A stretch of DNA of 64,000 nt from Mitsuaria sp. 7 (GCF_001653795.1 NZ_CP011514.1:186001-250000), one strand, 5' to 3'. Shown: positions 26,164-35,121, numbered from the stretch's first letter. Notes: generated by a model not told the origin, from the sequence alone. A program made the numbers and translations.

Positions 26164-28437
26164 ATGAAGACGGAATTGGGGCTGCGGCTGGACCAGGCGG
26201 CGCCCATCGTGGCCCTGCTGGACGGGGACCTGCCTCACCGGTTGCCCGCGGCGCAGCCGCGCGTCGAAGAGACGGCGGATCCGGTGCGACGCGCCCGCGC
26301 GTTCGCGGAACCGCTGCTGGCCGATCACCTGCTGGGCACCGGGGAGCCGGCGCTGGCCCACGCGGACGGCGTGGCGGCGATCCTGGCCGGCGTCGGCGCG
26401 GCGCCGTCCATGCAGGCGGCCTCGTACCTCGTGTATGCCGGCGACTACCTGAACAAGCCCGAAGAGATCGTCGCCAAGGCCTTCGGCGAAAGCGACGCGA
26501 GCCTGGTCGCGCACACGCGCCGGCTGGTGCAGATCCAGCGCGCGGCCCGCGAGGCGCGCGTCGAGGAACAGCGCCGGCAGGAGCAGACCGAGCTCGTGCG
26601 CAAGATGCTGCTGGCGTTCTCGCGCGACCTGCGCGTGGTGCTGCTGCGGCTGGCCTCCCGGCTGCAGTCGCTGCGCTGGTTCGCGGCGAGCAAGACGCCG
26701 TGCCCGCGCGAGCTCGCGGCGGAGTCGCTGCAGGTCTTCGCGCCGCTGGCCAACCGGCTCGGCATCTGGCAGATCAAGTGGGAGCTGGAGGATCTGGCCT
26801 TCCGCTTCCTGGAGCCGGAGAACTATCACCAGCTCGCCAAGGGCCTGCACGAGAAGCGCGTCGAGCGCGAGCAGTCGGTGGAATCGGTGCGGGCCGCGCT
26901 GGAGCGCGAGCTGCACTCGCATGGCATCGCCGCGCAGGTGCAGGGCCGGCCCAAGCACCTGTACAGCATCTGGAAGAAGATGCGCGGCAAGGGCCTGACC
27001 CTCGAACGCGTCTTCGACCTGCGCGCGTTGCGCGTCGTCGTGCCGGAGGTGGCGGACTGCTACGCGGTGCTGGCGCAACTGCACGAGCGCTATGTGCCCG
27101 TGGACGGCGAGTTCGACGACTACATCGCGCGTCCCAAGCCCAACGGCTACCAGTCGCTGCACACGGTGGTGATCGCCGCGGACGGCCGGCCGATGGAGGT
27201 GCAGATCCGCACGCGCGCCATGCACGAGCATGCGGAGCATGGCGTCGCCGCGCACTGGGCCTACAAGGAAGCGGGCACCAAGGGCTACGCCGGCGTGAGC
27301 GCGGCGGGCGAGTTCGAGGAACAGGTCGCGCAGGCCCGCAAAGCGGTGCTGCGGCAACTGCTGGCGTGGGAGCGCGACTACGTCGCCGAGACCGATGCCA
27401 GCTTCGACGACCGCATCTATGTGTTCACGCCGCAGGCCAACGTGGTCGAGCTCTGCGCGGGGGCGACGGCGGTGGACTTCGCCTATGCGGTGCACACGGA
27501 CCTCGGCCACCGCTGCCGCGGCGCGAAGGTCGACGGCCAGATGGTGCCGCTGAACACGCCGCTGCAGAGCGGCCAGACGGTGGAGATCGTCGCGCTCAAG
27601 GAGGGCGGTCCGTCGATGGACTGGCTCAACGCCGAGCTCGGTTATCTGCAGAGTCCGCGCAGCAAGGCCAAGGTGCGCGCGTGGTTCAACGCGCAGGTGC
27701 AGACGCACACGGTCTCCAAGGGCCGCGAGCTGGTCGAGAAGCTGCTGCAGCGCGAAGGCAAGACGGCGATCAAGCTCGACGACCTGGCGGGTCGGCTCGG
27801 CTTCAAGAGCGCGGAAGCGCTGTTCGAGGTCGTCGGCAAGGACGAGTACTCGCTGCGCAACATCGAGACGCTGCTGCGTCCGCCGGTGCCGGAAGCGGAC
27901 GAGGAGGAACTGCTCGTCCAGCGCCACACCAAGGGCGCGGTCGGGGAAGGGCGCACGCCCAAGGGCGGCGTGCTGGTGGTGGGCGTGGATTCGTTGCTGA
28001 CGAGCCTGGCGCGCTGCTGCCGCCCGGCGCCGCCGGACGTGATCACCGGCTACGTGACGCGCGGCAAGGGCGTGGCCATCCATCGCTGCGACTGCGCGAA
28101 CCTGCGCCAGATGGCGCAGGCGGCGCCGGAGCGCGTCATCGCGGTCGCCTGGGGCGAGCCCGCGCCGGACCGCGCGGGCAAGGGCGCGATGTACCCGGTG
28201 GACCTGGTCGTCGAGGCCACGGACCGGCCGGGCCTGCTGCGCGACGTGCTGGAGCTGTTCGCGAAAGACAAGCTCAACGTGGTCTCGGTGAACCAGCAGA
28301 GCGGCAAGGGCAAGCCGGCGCGCAGCGACCTGTCGCGCATGAGTTTCACCGTCGAGGTGAGCGACGCGCAGCGGCTGCAGCAGACGCTGGTGGCGTTGTC
28401 GCAGGTCTCGGGCATCCGGAGCGCGCGACGTCGTTAG
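26164..28437 (+). CDS. relA: (p)ppGpp synthetase RelA
   Basis: RelA transfers pyrophosphate from ATP to GDP or GTP on stalled ribosomes. The 757-residue protein has an N-terminal hydrolase-type fold in which the HDxxED metal motif is replaced (VYAGDYLNKPEEIV), so it should lack hydrolase activity. The synthetase domain follows (about 260-390, with ARPKPNGYQSLHTVV and MEVQIRTRAMHEHAEHGVAA), then a TGS domain (about 415-476, DRIYVFTPQANVVEL), the conserved-Cys region ARCCRPAPPDVITGYVTRGK (about 616) and a C-terminal ACT domain (about 678-750). The layout separates it from the bifunctional SpoT/Rel type. The ATG at 26164 gives the standard length. Confidence 0.95.
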   Translation: MKTELGLRLDQAAPIVALLDGDLPHRLPAAQPRVEETADPVRRARAFAEPLLADHLLGTGEPALAHADGVAAILAGVGAAPSMQAASYLVYAGDYLNKPEEIVAKAFGESDASLVAHTRRLVQIQRAAREARVEEQRRQEQTELVRKMLLAFSRDLRVVLLRLASRLQSLRWFAASKTPCPRELAAESLQVFAPLANRLGIWQIKWELEDLAFRFLEPENYHQLAKGLHEKRVEREQSVESVRAALERELHSHGIAAQVQGRPKHLYSIWKKMRGKGLTLERVFDLRALRVVVPEVADCYAVLAQLHERYVPVDGEFDDYIARPKPNGYQSLHTVVIAADGRPMEVQIRTRAMHEHAEHGVAAHWAYKEAGTKGYAGVSAAGEFEEQVAQARKAVLRQLLAWERDYVAETDASFDDRIYVFTPQANVVELCAGATAVDFAYAVHTDLGHRCRGAKVDGQMVPLNTPLQSGQTVEIVALKEGGPSMDWLNAELGYLQSPRSKAKVRAWFNAQVQTHTVSKGRELVEKLLQREGKTAIKLDDLAGRLGFKSAEALFEVVGKDEYSLRNIETLLRPPVPEADEEELLVQRHTKGAVGEGRTPKGGVLVVGVDSLLTSLARCCRPAPPDVITGYVTRGKGVAIHRCDCANLRQMAQAAPERVIAVAWGEPAPDRAGKGAMYPVDLVVEATDRPGLLRDVLELFAKDKLNVVSVNQQSGKGKPARSDLSRMSFTVEVSDAQRLQQTLVALSQVSGIRSARRR

Positions 28438-28511
28438 GCCGATCGCGGGAACGTCGTCGACGATCCTGCTGAAGACATCGTGCGACTGCTGTTCTTTTTG
28501 CCCCGGCTTCC

Positions 28512-28540
28512 TGGACGGACCTGAAAATCCGGCTTATACT
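28512..28540 (+). promoter_or_regulatory. Sigma70-type promoter for tRNA-Val
   Basis: A -35 element TGGACG (28512-28517) and a -10 element TATACT (28535-28540) are separated by 17 bases. Transcription would start about seven bases upstream of the tRNA. The match to consensus is good in the -10 and partial in the -35. Confidence 0.6.
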
Positions 28541-28553
28541 GCGAGGCTTCTCC

Positions 28554-28630
28554 AGGCGCGTAGCTCAGTTGGTTAGAGCACCACCTTGACATGGTGGGGG
28601 TCGTTGGTTCGAATCCAATCGCGCCTACCA
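28554..28630 (+). tRNA. tRNA-Val(GAC), copy 1
   Basis: A 77-base cloverleaf with CCA encoded. Acceptor arms AGGCGCG / CGCGCCT, D-arm GCTCAGTTGGTTAGAGC, anticodon stem CCACC / GGTGG with loop TTGACAT (anticodon GAC, valine), T-arm with GGTTCGAATCC. The sequence just after the CCA (TGGTAGG at 28635-28641) is the reverse complement of its own 3' end CCTACCA. Confidence 0.97.
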
Positions 28631-28666
28631 GAATTGGTAGGCAAGTCCTCAGGGACACCTCGACGG

Positions 28667-28699
28667 ATCGCCCGCTTCAACGGCGGGCGATTTGTTTTC
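28667..28699 (+). terminator. Intrinsic terminator between the two tRNA-Val genes
   Basis: The stem ATCGCCCGC (28667-28675) / GCGGGCGAT (28683-28691) is followed by TTGTTTT. It could end transcription after the first tRNA copy, so the two copies may be separate units or partly read through. Confidence 0.7.
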
Positions 28700-28735
28700 C
28701 GACCAGTGGATTAACCACCGCTGGCGGCGTATTTC

Positions 28736-28812
28736 AGGCGCGTAGCTCAGTTGGTTAGAGCACCACCTTGACATGGTGGGGGTCGTTGGTTCGAATCCAA
28801 TCGCGCCTACCA
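28736..28812 (+). tRNA. tRNA-Val(GAC), copy 2
   Basis: Identical over all 77 bases to the copy at 28554-28630, including the anticodon loop TTGACAT and the encoded CCA. The downstream flank is also similar to that of copy 1 for about 25 bases (ATTGGTAGG, AAGTCCTC, GGGAC), so the duplication included trailer sequence; TGGTAGG at 28817-28823 again matches the reverse complement of the tRNA 3' end. Confidence 0.97.
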
Positions 28813-28851
28813 GCATTGGTAGGAAGTCCTCCGGGACTCGATACTTCAGCA

Positions 28852-28912
28852 AACGCCCGCTCCAAGCGGGCGTTCTGCTTGATACGCCCGCCGCAAGCGG
28901 GCGTTTCGCTTT
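28852..28912 (+). terminator. Tandem terminators after tRNA-Val copy 2
   Basis: Two GC-rich hairpins lie in a row: AACGCCCGC (28852-28860) / GCGGGCGTT (28866-28874) and ACGCCCGC (28884-28891) / GCGGGCGT (28897-28904). Each is followed by a T-containing stretch (CTGCTT and TTCGCTTT). Confidence 0.7.
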
Positions 28913-29050
28913 CCGGCTTCGATTTTTCCTGCGATGTCCGGGCCTTCGTTCTGCGCTTGCCTGCTGCCGGCACGCGGCTTGTGCGATGACCGCCATGGTC
29001 GGCAAAGGCCCCGCTTTTCCGGCCTGCGACGTTTTTCCTCCGACGGTAGG

Positions 29051-30238
29051 ATGCCGCGATTCCGGCACCCGCACACGCTCTTGGCGACCGTCTCCAACCC
29101 TTTGCTCCGGCGCATCGCGCGCGTCCTGCAGCTGTCCCAGGCGGTGGCGCTGGTCCTGGTGATCGGCGCCGCCGGCGTGCTGGTCGACAGCGCCCGCCGC
29201 TACGGCGACGCGAACGATCTGGTCGCCCATACGCATGAAGTCCTCGATCAGCTGAACCAGCTGCGATCCGGCCTGCTGCGCGGCGGCGTCGCGCTGCGCA
29301 ACTTCGTGCTGGTGCCGCAGTCCGACGCGCTTCAGCGTCTGCGCGCTGCGGCGGGCGACGCCCGGGAGACGGACGACAGGCTGGAAATGCTGGTCCGGGA
29401 CAACCCGGCCCAGTTGAGCGTGGCCGCGGAGGTGCGGTCCGAGACCCTCGAGATCACCGGCTGGTACCTGGCCTCCGCCGTGATCGGAGAACGCGACGGC
29501 GTCGACTCGTTGCGGCACGGGCTGGACGCGCGCATCACCAGTGATTCGTCCAAGCGGCTGCGGCAGTTGCTCGACACCATGGAGCGCGCCGAGCGCTCGC
29601 TGCTGGCGGACCGCCAGGCCCAGCAGGAGCGCGGGCTCCAGTCGGTCAAGCGATCGGCGCTGGCGCTGGCGGGGCTGTTCATCGCCTTCACCTTGTGGAC
29701 CATCGGCTACGCGAGCCGCCTGGTTCGGGCCAGCGACCGCGACATGACCCAGTTGGCCACGACGGCCGACACGGATCTCCTCACCGGCCTGGCCAACCGG
29801 CGCTCGCTGGAGCGGCGGGCGCAGGAGCTCGCCGGCCAGCCGATGAGCGTCGTCGTCTTCGACCTCGACGACTTCAAGCCCGTCAACGATCGCCACGGCC
29901 ATGCGGCCGGCGATGCCGTGCTGCGCGCCGTCGGCCAGCGCCTGCGGGCGCAGTGCCGGGATGGCGATCTGCCGGCGCGGGTCGGGGGCGATGAATTCGT
30001 CCTGCTGTTCTCCGGCGCGCCGGATGAATTCCGGATGGCGCAGATCCGGCAGCGGCTGCTGCAGGCCCTGACCGAACCCATCGCGATCGAGGGCGGCATG
30101 GTCAGCGTGGGCGCGTCCATCGGCTACGCCGTCGGCGACGGGCAGACGAGCTACGCGCGCCTGCTCGAGATCGCGGACGACATGTCCTACGAAGAGAAGA
30201 AACGAAGAAAGCTCCGGTCGTCGCCCTTGCGGGCGTGA
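29051..30238 (+). CDS. Membrane-bound diguanylate cyclase
   Basis: A 395-residue inner-membrane protein with a transmembrane helix (QAVALVLVIGAAGVLV), a periplasmic region of about 150 residues of CHASE3 type (ANDLVAHTHEVLDQLNQL, then GGVALRNFVLVPQSDAL), a second helix (ALALAGLFIAFTLWTIGYA) and a GGDEF domain (about 235-385) with DLDDFKPVNDRHGHAAGD and an intact RVGGDEFVLL near residue 312. It should make cyclic-di-GMP in response to an extracytoplasmic signal. No inhibitory RxxD site is obvious upstream of GGDEF. The ATG at 29051 lies beside a GGTAGG; earlier frame sequence overlaps the tRNA terminators. Confidence 0.87.
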   Translation: MPRFRHPHTLLATVSNPLLRRIARVLQLSQAVALVLVIGAAGVLVDSARRYGDANDLVAHTHEVLDQLNQLRSGLLRGGVALRNFVLVPQSDALQRLRAAAGDARETDDRLEMLVRDNPAQLSVAAEVRSETLEITGWYLASAVIGERDGVDSLRHGLDARITSDSSKRLRQLLDTMERAERSLLADRQAQQERGLQSVKRSALALAGLFIAFTLWTIGYASRLVRASDRDMTQLATTADTDLLTGLANRRSLERRAQELAGQPMSVVVFDLDDFKPVNDRHGHAAGDAVLRAVGQRLRAQCRDGDLPARVGGDEFVLLFSGAPDEFRMAQIRQRLLQALTEPIAIEGGMVSVGASIGYAVGDGQTSYARLLEIADDMSYEEKKRRKLRSSPLRA

Positions 30239-30250
30239 ACGGAGCTTTCT
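30206..30250. terminator. Hairpin between convergent genes
   Basis: The arms AGAAAGCTCCG (30206-30216) and CGGAGCTTTCT (30240-30250) are perfect reverse complements around a 23-base loop that itself contains GCCCTTGCGGGC. The structure overlaps the last codons of the diguanylate cyclase gene, and it could stop transcription from both sides. Confidence 0.6.
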
Positions 30251-30322
30251 GGACGGGACTGCCTGTCGCCGGAGCCTGGGGTTCTTTGCGGGGGCGGCGC
30301 GGAACCCGGCCCCGGACCGGGA

Positions 30323-30850
30323 TCAGTAGGTGATCGTCACGGTCACCGTGTCGGTGTACGAACCGGGGACCACGCCGGCCAGCGTCGGCACGCGGCCGTA
30401 GACGCTGATCGACTGCGAGCTGCCGGTGCCCGTGCCGCTCTTGGTGCTGGAGCTGGCGGTGCCGTCGCCGAAGACGGTCGTGCGGCCCGAGTCCATGTAC
30501 AGCTGATAACCCAGGGTGTTGGCGCCGCTCTTCATCGTGCGGGCGCTGAAGTTGGAGGCGCCGCCTGCGTTCGCGCCGGCGTTCAGCGACACGGCGTAGG
30601 GCGTCGTGTTGGAGCAGGTGACGGTCAGCGTGGACGAGGCGTCCAGCGGCACGCCGACCGCCAGGGGGTCGATCGCGCTGCCGAAGTTCAGCGCCGAGCC
30701 CGACACCGTGCAGGAGCTGGTGATGGTCGCGGTCACCTGGAAGGTGTTCTGCGCGGTGTTGGCGTTGGCCGCCATCGAGGCGGAAACCGCCAGGCCCAGG
30801 CCGATGGCGATGTGCTTGAACTTGCTGGCTTGCTTCGAGATCGTGTTCAT
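30323..30850 (-). CDS. Spore coat U domain protein
   Basis: A 175-residue secreted protein. Signal peptide up to about residue 31 (IAIGLGLAVSASMAANA), then a SCPU beta-sandwich: FQVTATITSSCTVSGSALNFGS, DASSTLTVTCSNTTPYAVSL, a Gly/Ser/Thr-rich middle and the final strand SYTDTVTVTITY. Two Cys residues are placed for a disulphide. SCPU proteins are pilin-like subunits normally secreted by a chaperone-usher pair encoded next to them; none is present here, so this copy is an orphan subunit that either borrows a distant usher or has another role. Confidence 0.85.
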   Translation of the reverse strand: MNTISKQASKFKHIAIGLGLAVSASMAANANTAQNTFQVTATITSSCTVSGSALNFGSAIDPLAVGVPLDASSTLTVTCSNTTPYAVSLNAGANAGGASNFSARTMKSGANTLGYQLYMDSGRTTVFGDGTASSSTKSGTGTGSSQSISVYGRVPTLAGVVPGSYTDTVTVTITY

Positions 30851-31096
30851 GTTGGCCCCCTGTTTGCGATGAATGAATCTTCGTTCTCACGCCTCGTTAC
30901 CAACAGGAGGAGACAGCGGTACCACGGGTCGGGCGGGTCCCGTATGCCGCTGTAGGGAATCTGCCCACAGCTGTGGGGAAGGGGGCCGCGCACTGCCTTC
31001 GGGGCTCGTGACAGTCGTGTGACACATTTCCGTCATCACCCGGCGATATCGTCCCTCGCAGCGTGAGCTTCCACGCGCCTTCAGGGGCTCGTCACC

Positions 31097-32221
31097 TTGG
31101 ACATTCGCAAACTGGTCGCCCCCGTGCTGGCGATCGCGCTGCTCGCCGCCGTGGGCGGCGGCGTCTGGTACTCCAACGCGCGGCTGGACCAGGACAAGGT
31201 CGCCGCCGTCACCGCCCAGCAGGTGCGGGACCGTCAGGTCACGTTGCGCGGCCTGATCGGCTCCGAGAAGGAAGCCTTCTTCAACGATCCGCGCGTCCAG
31301 CAGGCGCTCGCCGCGCGTGGGCTCACGGTCACGGTGGAGAAGGCCGGGTCCCGCGCCATCGCCAACCGCGTCGACGCCGCGAAGTACGACTTCGGTTTTC
31401 CGTCCGGCGCGCCCGCGGGGCAGCAACTGAAGGTGGCCGCGAAGGCCGCCAACGTCTACACGCCGTTCTACACGCCCATCGTCTTCGCCAGCTGGAAGCC
31501 GATCGCCGAGATCCTCGTCGCCAACGGCATCGCGCAGCGCGAGGGCGATTTCTATTACATCGTCGATCTCCAGCGCCTGATGACGCTGATCGAGCAGAAC
31601 GCCCGCTGGCGCGACCTCAAGAAGAGCGAGGCCTTCGCCACCGGCAAGGCGGTGCTGGTGAACTCCACCGACGTGCGCACCTCCAACTCCGCGGCGATGT
31701 ACCTGGCGCTGGCCAGCTACCTGGCCAACCAGCAGCAGATCGTCCAGAGCCAGGAGGAGGTCGACAAGGTCCTGCCGCTGGTCGCGCCGCTGTTCCTGCG
31801 CCAGGGCTTCCAGGAGCAGAGCTCCGCCGGCCCCTTCGAGGACTACCTGGCGCTGGGCATGGGCAAGGCCCCGCTGCTGGCGGCCTACGAGTCGCAGATG
31901 GTCGAGTTCTGGCTGCGCAATCCCGACCGGCTCAAGGGCGACATGGTCGTGCTCTACCCGCGCCCGACGGTGTATTCCAAGCACGTGCTGGTGCCCTACA
32001 ACGAGAAGGGCGCCCGCCTGGGCGAGGCGCTCGACACCGATCCCAAGCTGCGCGAGCTCGCGCATGAATACGGCTTCCGCACCGGCGGCGACGTGAAGGG
32101 CCCGGAGACCTGGGCCCAGCGCGGCGTCAAGGTGCCGCCGGTGCTCGTCGATGTCGTCGACCCGCCCAGCCACGAATGGCTCGAACGCCTGATCCAGGGC
32201 ATCGAGGCCCGGTTCAAGTGA
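31097..32221 (+). CDS. Membrane-anchored substrate-binding-like protein of TelA cluster
   Basis: A 374-residue protein beginning at a TTG (31097) with AGGGG ten bases upstream. Residues 6-26 (LVAPVLAIALLAAVGGGVWY) form an uncleaved membrane anchor. The rest resembles a type 2 periplasmic binding fold: LTVTVEKAGSRAIANRVDAA, YDFGFPSGAPAGQQ, a NSTDVRTSNSAAMYLALASY segment of the kind that lines a ligand pocket, and FRTGGDVKGPETWA. The same FxxPSGAPAG and SNSxAM patterns recur in the lipoprotein two genes downstream. It starts a run of six closely spaced genes. The ligand is unknown and no ABC permease lies nearby, so a sensor role is more likely than import. Confidence 0.65.
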   Translation: MDIRKLVAPVLAIALLAAVGGGVWYSNARLDQDKVAAVTAQQVRDRQVTLRGLIGSEKEAFFNDPRVQQALAARGLTVTVEKAGSRAIANRVDAAKYDFGFPSGAPAGQQLKVAAKAANVYTPFYTPIVFASWKPIAEILVANGIAQREGDFYYIVDLQRLMTLIEQNARWRDLKKSEAFATGKAVLVNSTDVRTSNSAAMYLALASYLANQQQIVQSQEEVDKVLPLVAPLFLRQGFQEQSSAGPFEDYLALGMGKAPLLAAYESQMVEFWLRNPDRLKGDMVVLYPRPTVYSKHVLVPYNEKGARLGEALDTDPKLRELAHEYGFRTGGDVKGPETWAQRGVKVPPVLVDVVDPPSHEWLERLIQGIEARFK

Positions 32222-32244
32222 CGCTTCATCCCGAGGAGGACCGC

Positions 32245-33489
32245 ATGACCGCTTCCCAGACCCCGACCCCCGGCCAGAACACCGCGCTCGACGAGCTCCA
32301 GCCCCCGCAGTCCTTCACGCTGGAGCCTCCGGCGCCGGTGCAGGTCGTGCCCGTCGAGACCGCCGCCGGCAAGGTCAAGCTCAAGCCGGAGGAGGTCGCC
32401 GAGCTCGACGGCCAGGTCCGCCAGTTCATCGATGACATCACGACGCACGACAGCCAGCATCCGACCTTCAAGCAGGCTGTGGAGCGCATCCACGCGATGG
32501 GCAGCAAGGACATCGAGGCCGCGTCCGCCGCGTCCAACCGGATGCTGGACCGGCCCGTCGGGTCGCTGAAGAGCGGCCTCCTCGACCAGGGCGCGCAGAT
32601 CGGCCAGTCGCTGGTGGACCTGCGCCGCACCGTCGAGGACCTCGACCCGTCGCGTCAGGGCGACCTGTTCTCGGCGCGCAAGCTGCTCGGCTTCATCCCG
32701 CTGGGCAACAAGCTGGCCGACTACTTCGACCGCTACCAGTCCTCGCAGTCGCACCTGAACGGGATCATCGAGGCGCTCAAGGGCGGCAAGGACGAGTTGC
32801 TGCGCGACAACGCCGCCATCGAGCAGGAGAAGGTCAACCTCTGGACGCTGATGGAGCGGCTGGAGAAGTACATCCACATCGGCCGCACGCTCGACGGGCA
32901 GCTCGAGACGAAGGCGCGTGAGCTCGAGCTCTCGGACGGCGAGAAGGCCCGCGTCGTCCGCGAGGAGATGCTGTTCTACACCCGCCAGAAGGTGACGGAC
33001 CTGCTGACGCAGCAGGCCGTGAACATCCAGGGTTACCTGGCGCTGGACCTGATCCGCAAGAACAACCTGGAGCTGGTGAAGGGCGTCGACCGCGCCACGA
33101 CGACGACCGTGTCGGCGCTGCGCACGGCGGTCATCGTCGCGCAGGCGCTCAACAACCAGAAGCTGGTGCTGGACCAGATCTCCGCGCTGAACACCACGAC
33201 CGGCAACCTCATCGCCGGCACCAGCGAGATGCTGCGCGACCAGAGCGCCGCGATCCATCAGCAGGCCGCGTCCAGCACGATCGAGATCGCGAAGCTGCAG
33301 CTGGCCTTCACCAACATCTACCAGACGATGGACACCATCGCCGACTTCAAGACGAAGGCGCTGGCGTCCATGCAGACGACCGTGGACGTGCTGTCCGACG
33401 AGGTCGCGAAGAGCAGGACCTACCTGGACCGCGTGCGGCGTCAGGAGTCCGCCTCCGCGCTGCAGGCGTCGGGAGAGGTGTCGTTGTGA
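32245..33489 (+). CDS. telA: TelA-family toxic anion resistance protein
   Basis: A 414-residue cytoplasmic, helix-rich protein of the TelA (toxic anion resistance) family. Recognisable parts are KLLGFIPLGNKLADYFDRYQ (about 150-170), DELLRDNAAIEQEKVNLWTL (about 195), a long coiled region, and the conserved C-terminal half QQAVNIQGYLALDLIRKNNL and RTAVIVAQALNNQKLVLDQI. TelA proteins confer resistance to tellurite and other toxic agents by an unknown route and are often found with XpaC. The ATG at 32245 has an AGGAGG site eight bases before it. The stop overlaps the next start (GTGA), implying coupled production with the lipoprotein. Confidence 0.88.
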   Translation: MTASQTPTPGQNTALDELQPPQSFTLEPPAPVQVVPVETAAGKVKLKPEEVAELDGQVRQFIDDITTHDSQHPTFKQAVERIHAMGSKDIEAASAASNRMLDRPVGSLKSGLLDQGAQIGQSLVDLRRTVEDLDPSRQGDLFSARKLLGFIPLGNKLADYFDRYQSSQSHLNGIIEALKGGKDELLRDNAAIEQEKVNLWTLMERLEKYIHIGRTLDGQLETKARELELSDGEKARVVREEMLFYTRQKVTDLLTQQAVNIQGYLALDLIRKNNLELVKGVDRATTTTVSALRTAVIVAQALNNQKLVLDQISALNTTTGNLIAGTSEMLRDQSAAIHQQAASSTIEIAKLQLAFTNIYQTMDTIADFKTKALASMQTTVDVLSDEVAKSRTYLDRVRRQESASALQASGEVSL

Positions 33490-35102
33490 GCGGCGCGCGC
33501 CGTTCGGCGAGGGGATGGTTCGCGGGTGCCGCGTGGTGGTCGACGGCACTGTTGTCGACGGCGCTTGTGTTGGGCGGCTGCGGCAAGCGTGAGGCGGACA
33601 CGCCGGCGTCCGATGCGGCGCGCGCGACAAGCACCGAGGCCGGGTTCACCGTGCTCGCGGGCTCCGAGGTCAAGGACCTGGAGCCGGCCATCGTTGCGGC
33701 CGGGCAGGCGGCCGGCGTGACCGTGAAGATGAGCTACGCGGGCACGCTCGACATCGTCGAGCGGATCAACGCCGGCGAGCGCTTCGACGCGATCCTGCCG
33801 CCCAACGGCGCCTATCCGTCGCTGGCGCTCCAGACGCCGCCGCTCGCGCGCGAGAAGCTCTTTTACTCGCGCATCGCGCTCGGCGTGAAGGCGGCCAAGG
33901 TGGCCGAGCTCGGCTGGGGCCAGCGCGCGCCGACCTGGGCCGACATCGCCAAGGCCGCCAGCACCGGCAAGCTTCGCTACGCGATGACCAACGCGGCCAG
34001 CTCGAACTCGGGCATGAGCGCGCTCTTCGCGGTCGCCGCCGCGTCGTCGGGCAAGACCGAGGACATGGCCGCGTCCGATGTCGACGCCAAGGTCATCACC
34101 GCCTTCCTGTCCGGCCAGCGATTGACTGCGGGCAGTTCCGGCTGGCTGGCCGACGCCTTCACGAAGGATCCCGCCGCCATCGACGCGATGGTGAACTACG
34201 AGGCCGTGATCCTGCGCGCCAACGAGAAGCTGGCGCAGGACCAGCGCCTGACGCTGGTCTATCCCCGCGACGGGATGATCTCGGCCGACTATCCGCTGAT
34301 GCTGCTGCGCGATACGGGCCGCGAGCCGTACAACAAGCTGGTCGCCGCGCTGAAGGCAGCGGACTTCCAGCGCGACGCGCTGGGCCCGGCCTTCCTGCGA
34401 CCCGCGAATCCACAGGTGGCCACCGCGGCGGCGCTGCCGACGGCGGCGATCGCGGAGCTCTCCTTCCCGAACCGGCTCGAGGTCATCGACGCGGTGCTGT
34501 CGGCCTACCAGTCGACCTGGCGCAAGCCGTCGACGTCGATCTTCGTGCTGGACATCAGCGGGTCGATGAAGGGCGAACGCATCGAGCTCATGCGCGAGGC
34601 GCTGAAGGTGCTCAGCGGCGCTTCGCAGGCGACGGCCAGCGCGCGGCTGACCGCGTTCCAGGGGCGGGAGCGCGTGTTCCTCATCCCGTTCGACGACCGG
34701 GTGAACGAGCCGGTGCTGGTGCCCTTCGACGCCGACGGCATCGAGGCTGCACGCGCACGACTCACGAGCGTCGCCGACGAGCTGCGCCCACGCGGCGGCA
34801 CGGCGGTGTATTCGGCGTTGTCCGCCGCACTGGAGTTGGCCGCGCGGGAATCGCGCGAGCATCCCGACCGCTTCGTCAGCGTCGCGCTGCTCACCGACGG
34901 CGAGAGCAACAGTGGGATGTCGTTCTCCGCGTTCCGCTCGCGCTACGGGCAGGGCGCGCCGGCGCGCGTGTTCCCCATCCTCTTCGGCGAGGGCAACGTC
35001 GACGAGATGAAGCAGATCGCGCAGATGACCGGCGGCCGCGAGTTCGACGGGCGCCATTCGCGCCTGGCGCAGGTCTTCCGCGAGATCCGCGGTTATCAGT
35101 GA
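33486..35102 (+). CDS. Lipoprotein with binding-protein and von Willebrand A domains
   Basis: A 538-residue protein starting at a GTG that overlaps the telA stop. The lipobox LVLGGC places the lipid-modified Cys at residue 32, so it should be tethered in the envelope. Residues 50-330 form a binding-protein domain (GSEVKDLEPAIVAAGQAAGV, YAMTNAASSNSGMSALF). Residues 345-535 form a VWA domain with the metal site DISGSMKG (about 355), a Thr in RGGTAVYSAL and LLTDGESNS (about 468), all MIDAS positions intact. Fusion of a ligand-binding module with a VWA module in one periplasmic lipoprotein is uncommon. It may relay ligand or metal status to its neighbours; this is inference. Confidence 0.75.
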   Translation: MSGARRSARGWFAGAAWWSTALLSTALVLGGCGKREADTPASDAARATSTEAGFTVLAGSEVKDLEPAIVAAGQAAGVTVKMSYAGTLDIVERINAGERFDAILPPNGAYPSLALQTPPLAREKLFYSRIALGVKAAKVAELGWGQRAPTWADIAKAASTGKLRYAMTNAASSNSGMSALFAVAAASSGKTEDMAASDVDAKVITAFLSGQRLTAGSSGWLADAFTKDPAAIDAMVNYEAVILRANEKLAQDQRLTLVYPRDGMISADYPLMLLRDTGREPYNKLVAALKAADFQRDALGPAFLRPANPQVATAAALPTAAIAELSFPNRLEVIDAVLSAYQSTWRKPSTSIFVLDISGSMKGERIELMREALKVLSGASQATASARLTAFQGRERVFLIPFDDRVNEPVLVPFDADGIEAARARLTSVADELRPRGGTAVYSALSAALELAARESREHPDRFVSVALLTDGESNSGMSFSAFRSRYGQGAPARVFPILFGEGNVDEMKQIAQMTGGREFDGRHSRLAQVFREIRGYQ

Positions 35103-35121
35103 ACGTGCCGGGAACGCCGCC

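Noticed and set aside
25225..28083. 952-codon minus-strand frame opposite the hydrolase and relA genes
   Set aside because: Low-complexity Arg/Gln/His translation with no recognisable motif, shadow of relA.
26164..28437. Bifunctional SpoT/Rel hydrolase-synthetase
   Set aside because: The HD hydrolase motif is not conserved (VYAGDYL in its place), so the monofunctional RelA assignment is preferred.
28434..29902. Minus-strand frames containing the phrase GAIGFEPTTPTMSRWCSNQL across both tRNA-Val genes
   Set aside because: This is the translation of the tRNA antisense strand, a well-known annotation artefact; the tRNA explains the sequence fully.
33486..35102. Possible immunity/toxin role of the VWA lipoprotein
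   Set aside because: No effector domain or toxin partner is present; the binding-protein plus VWA layout fits sensing better.
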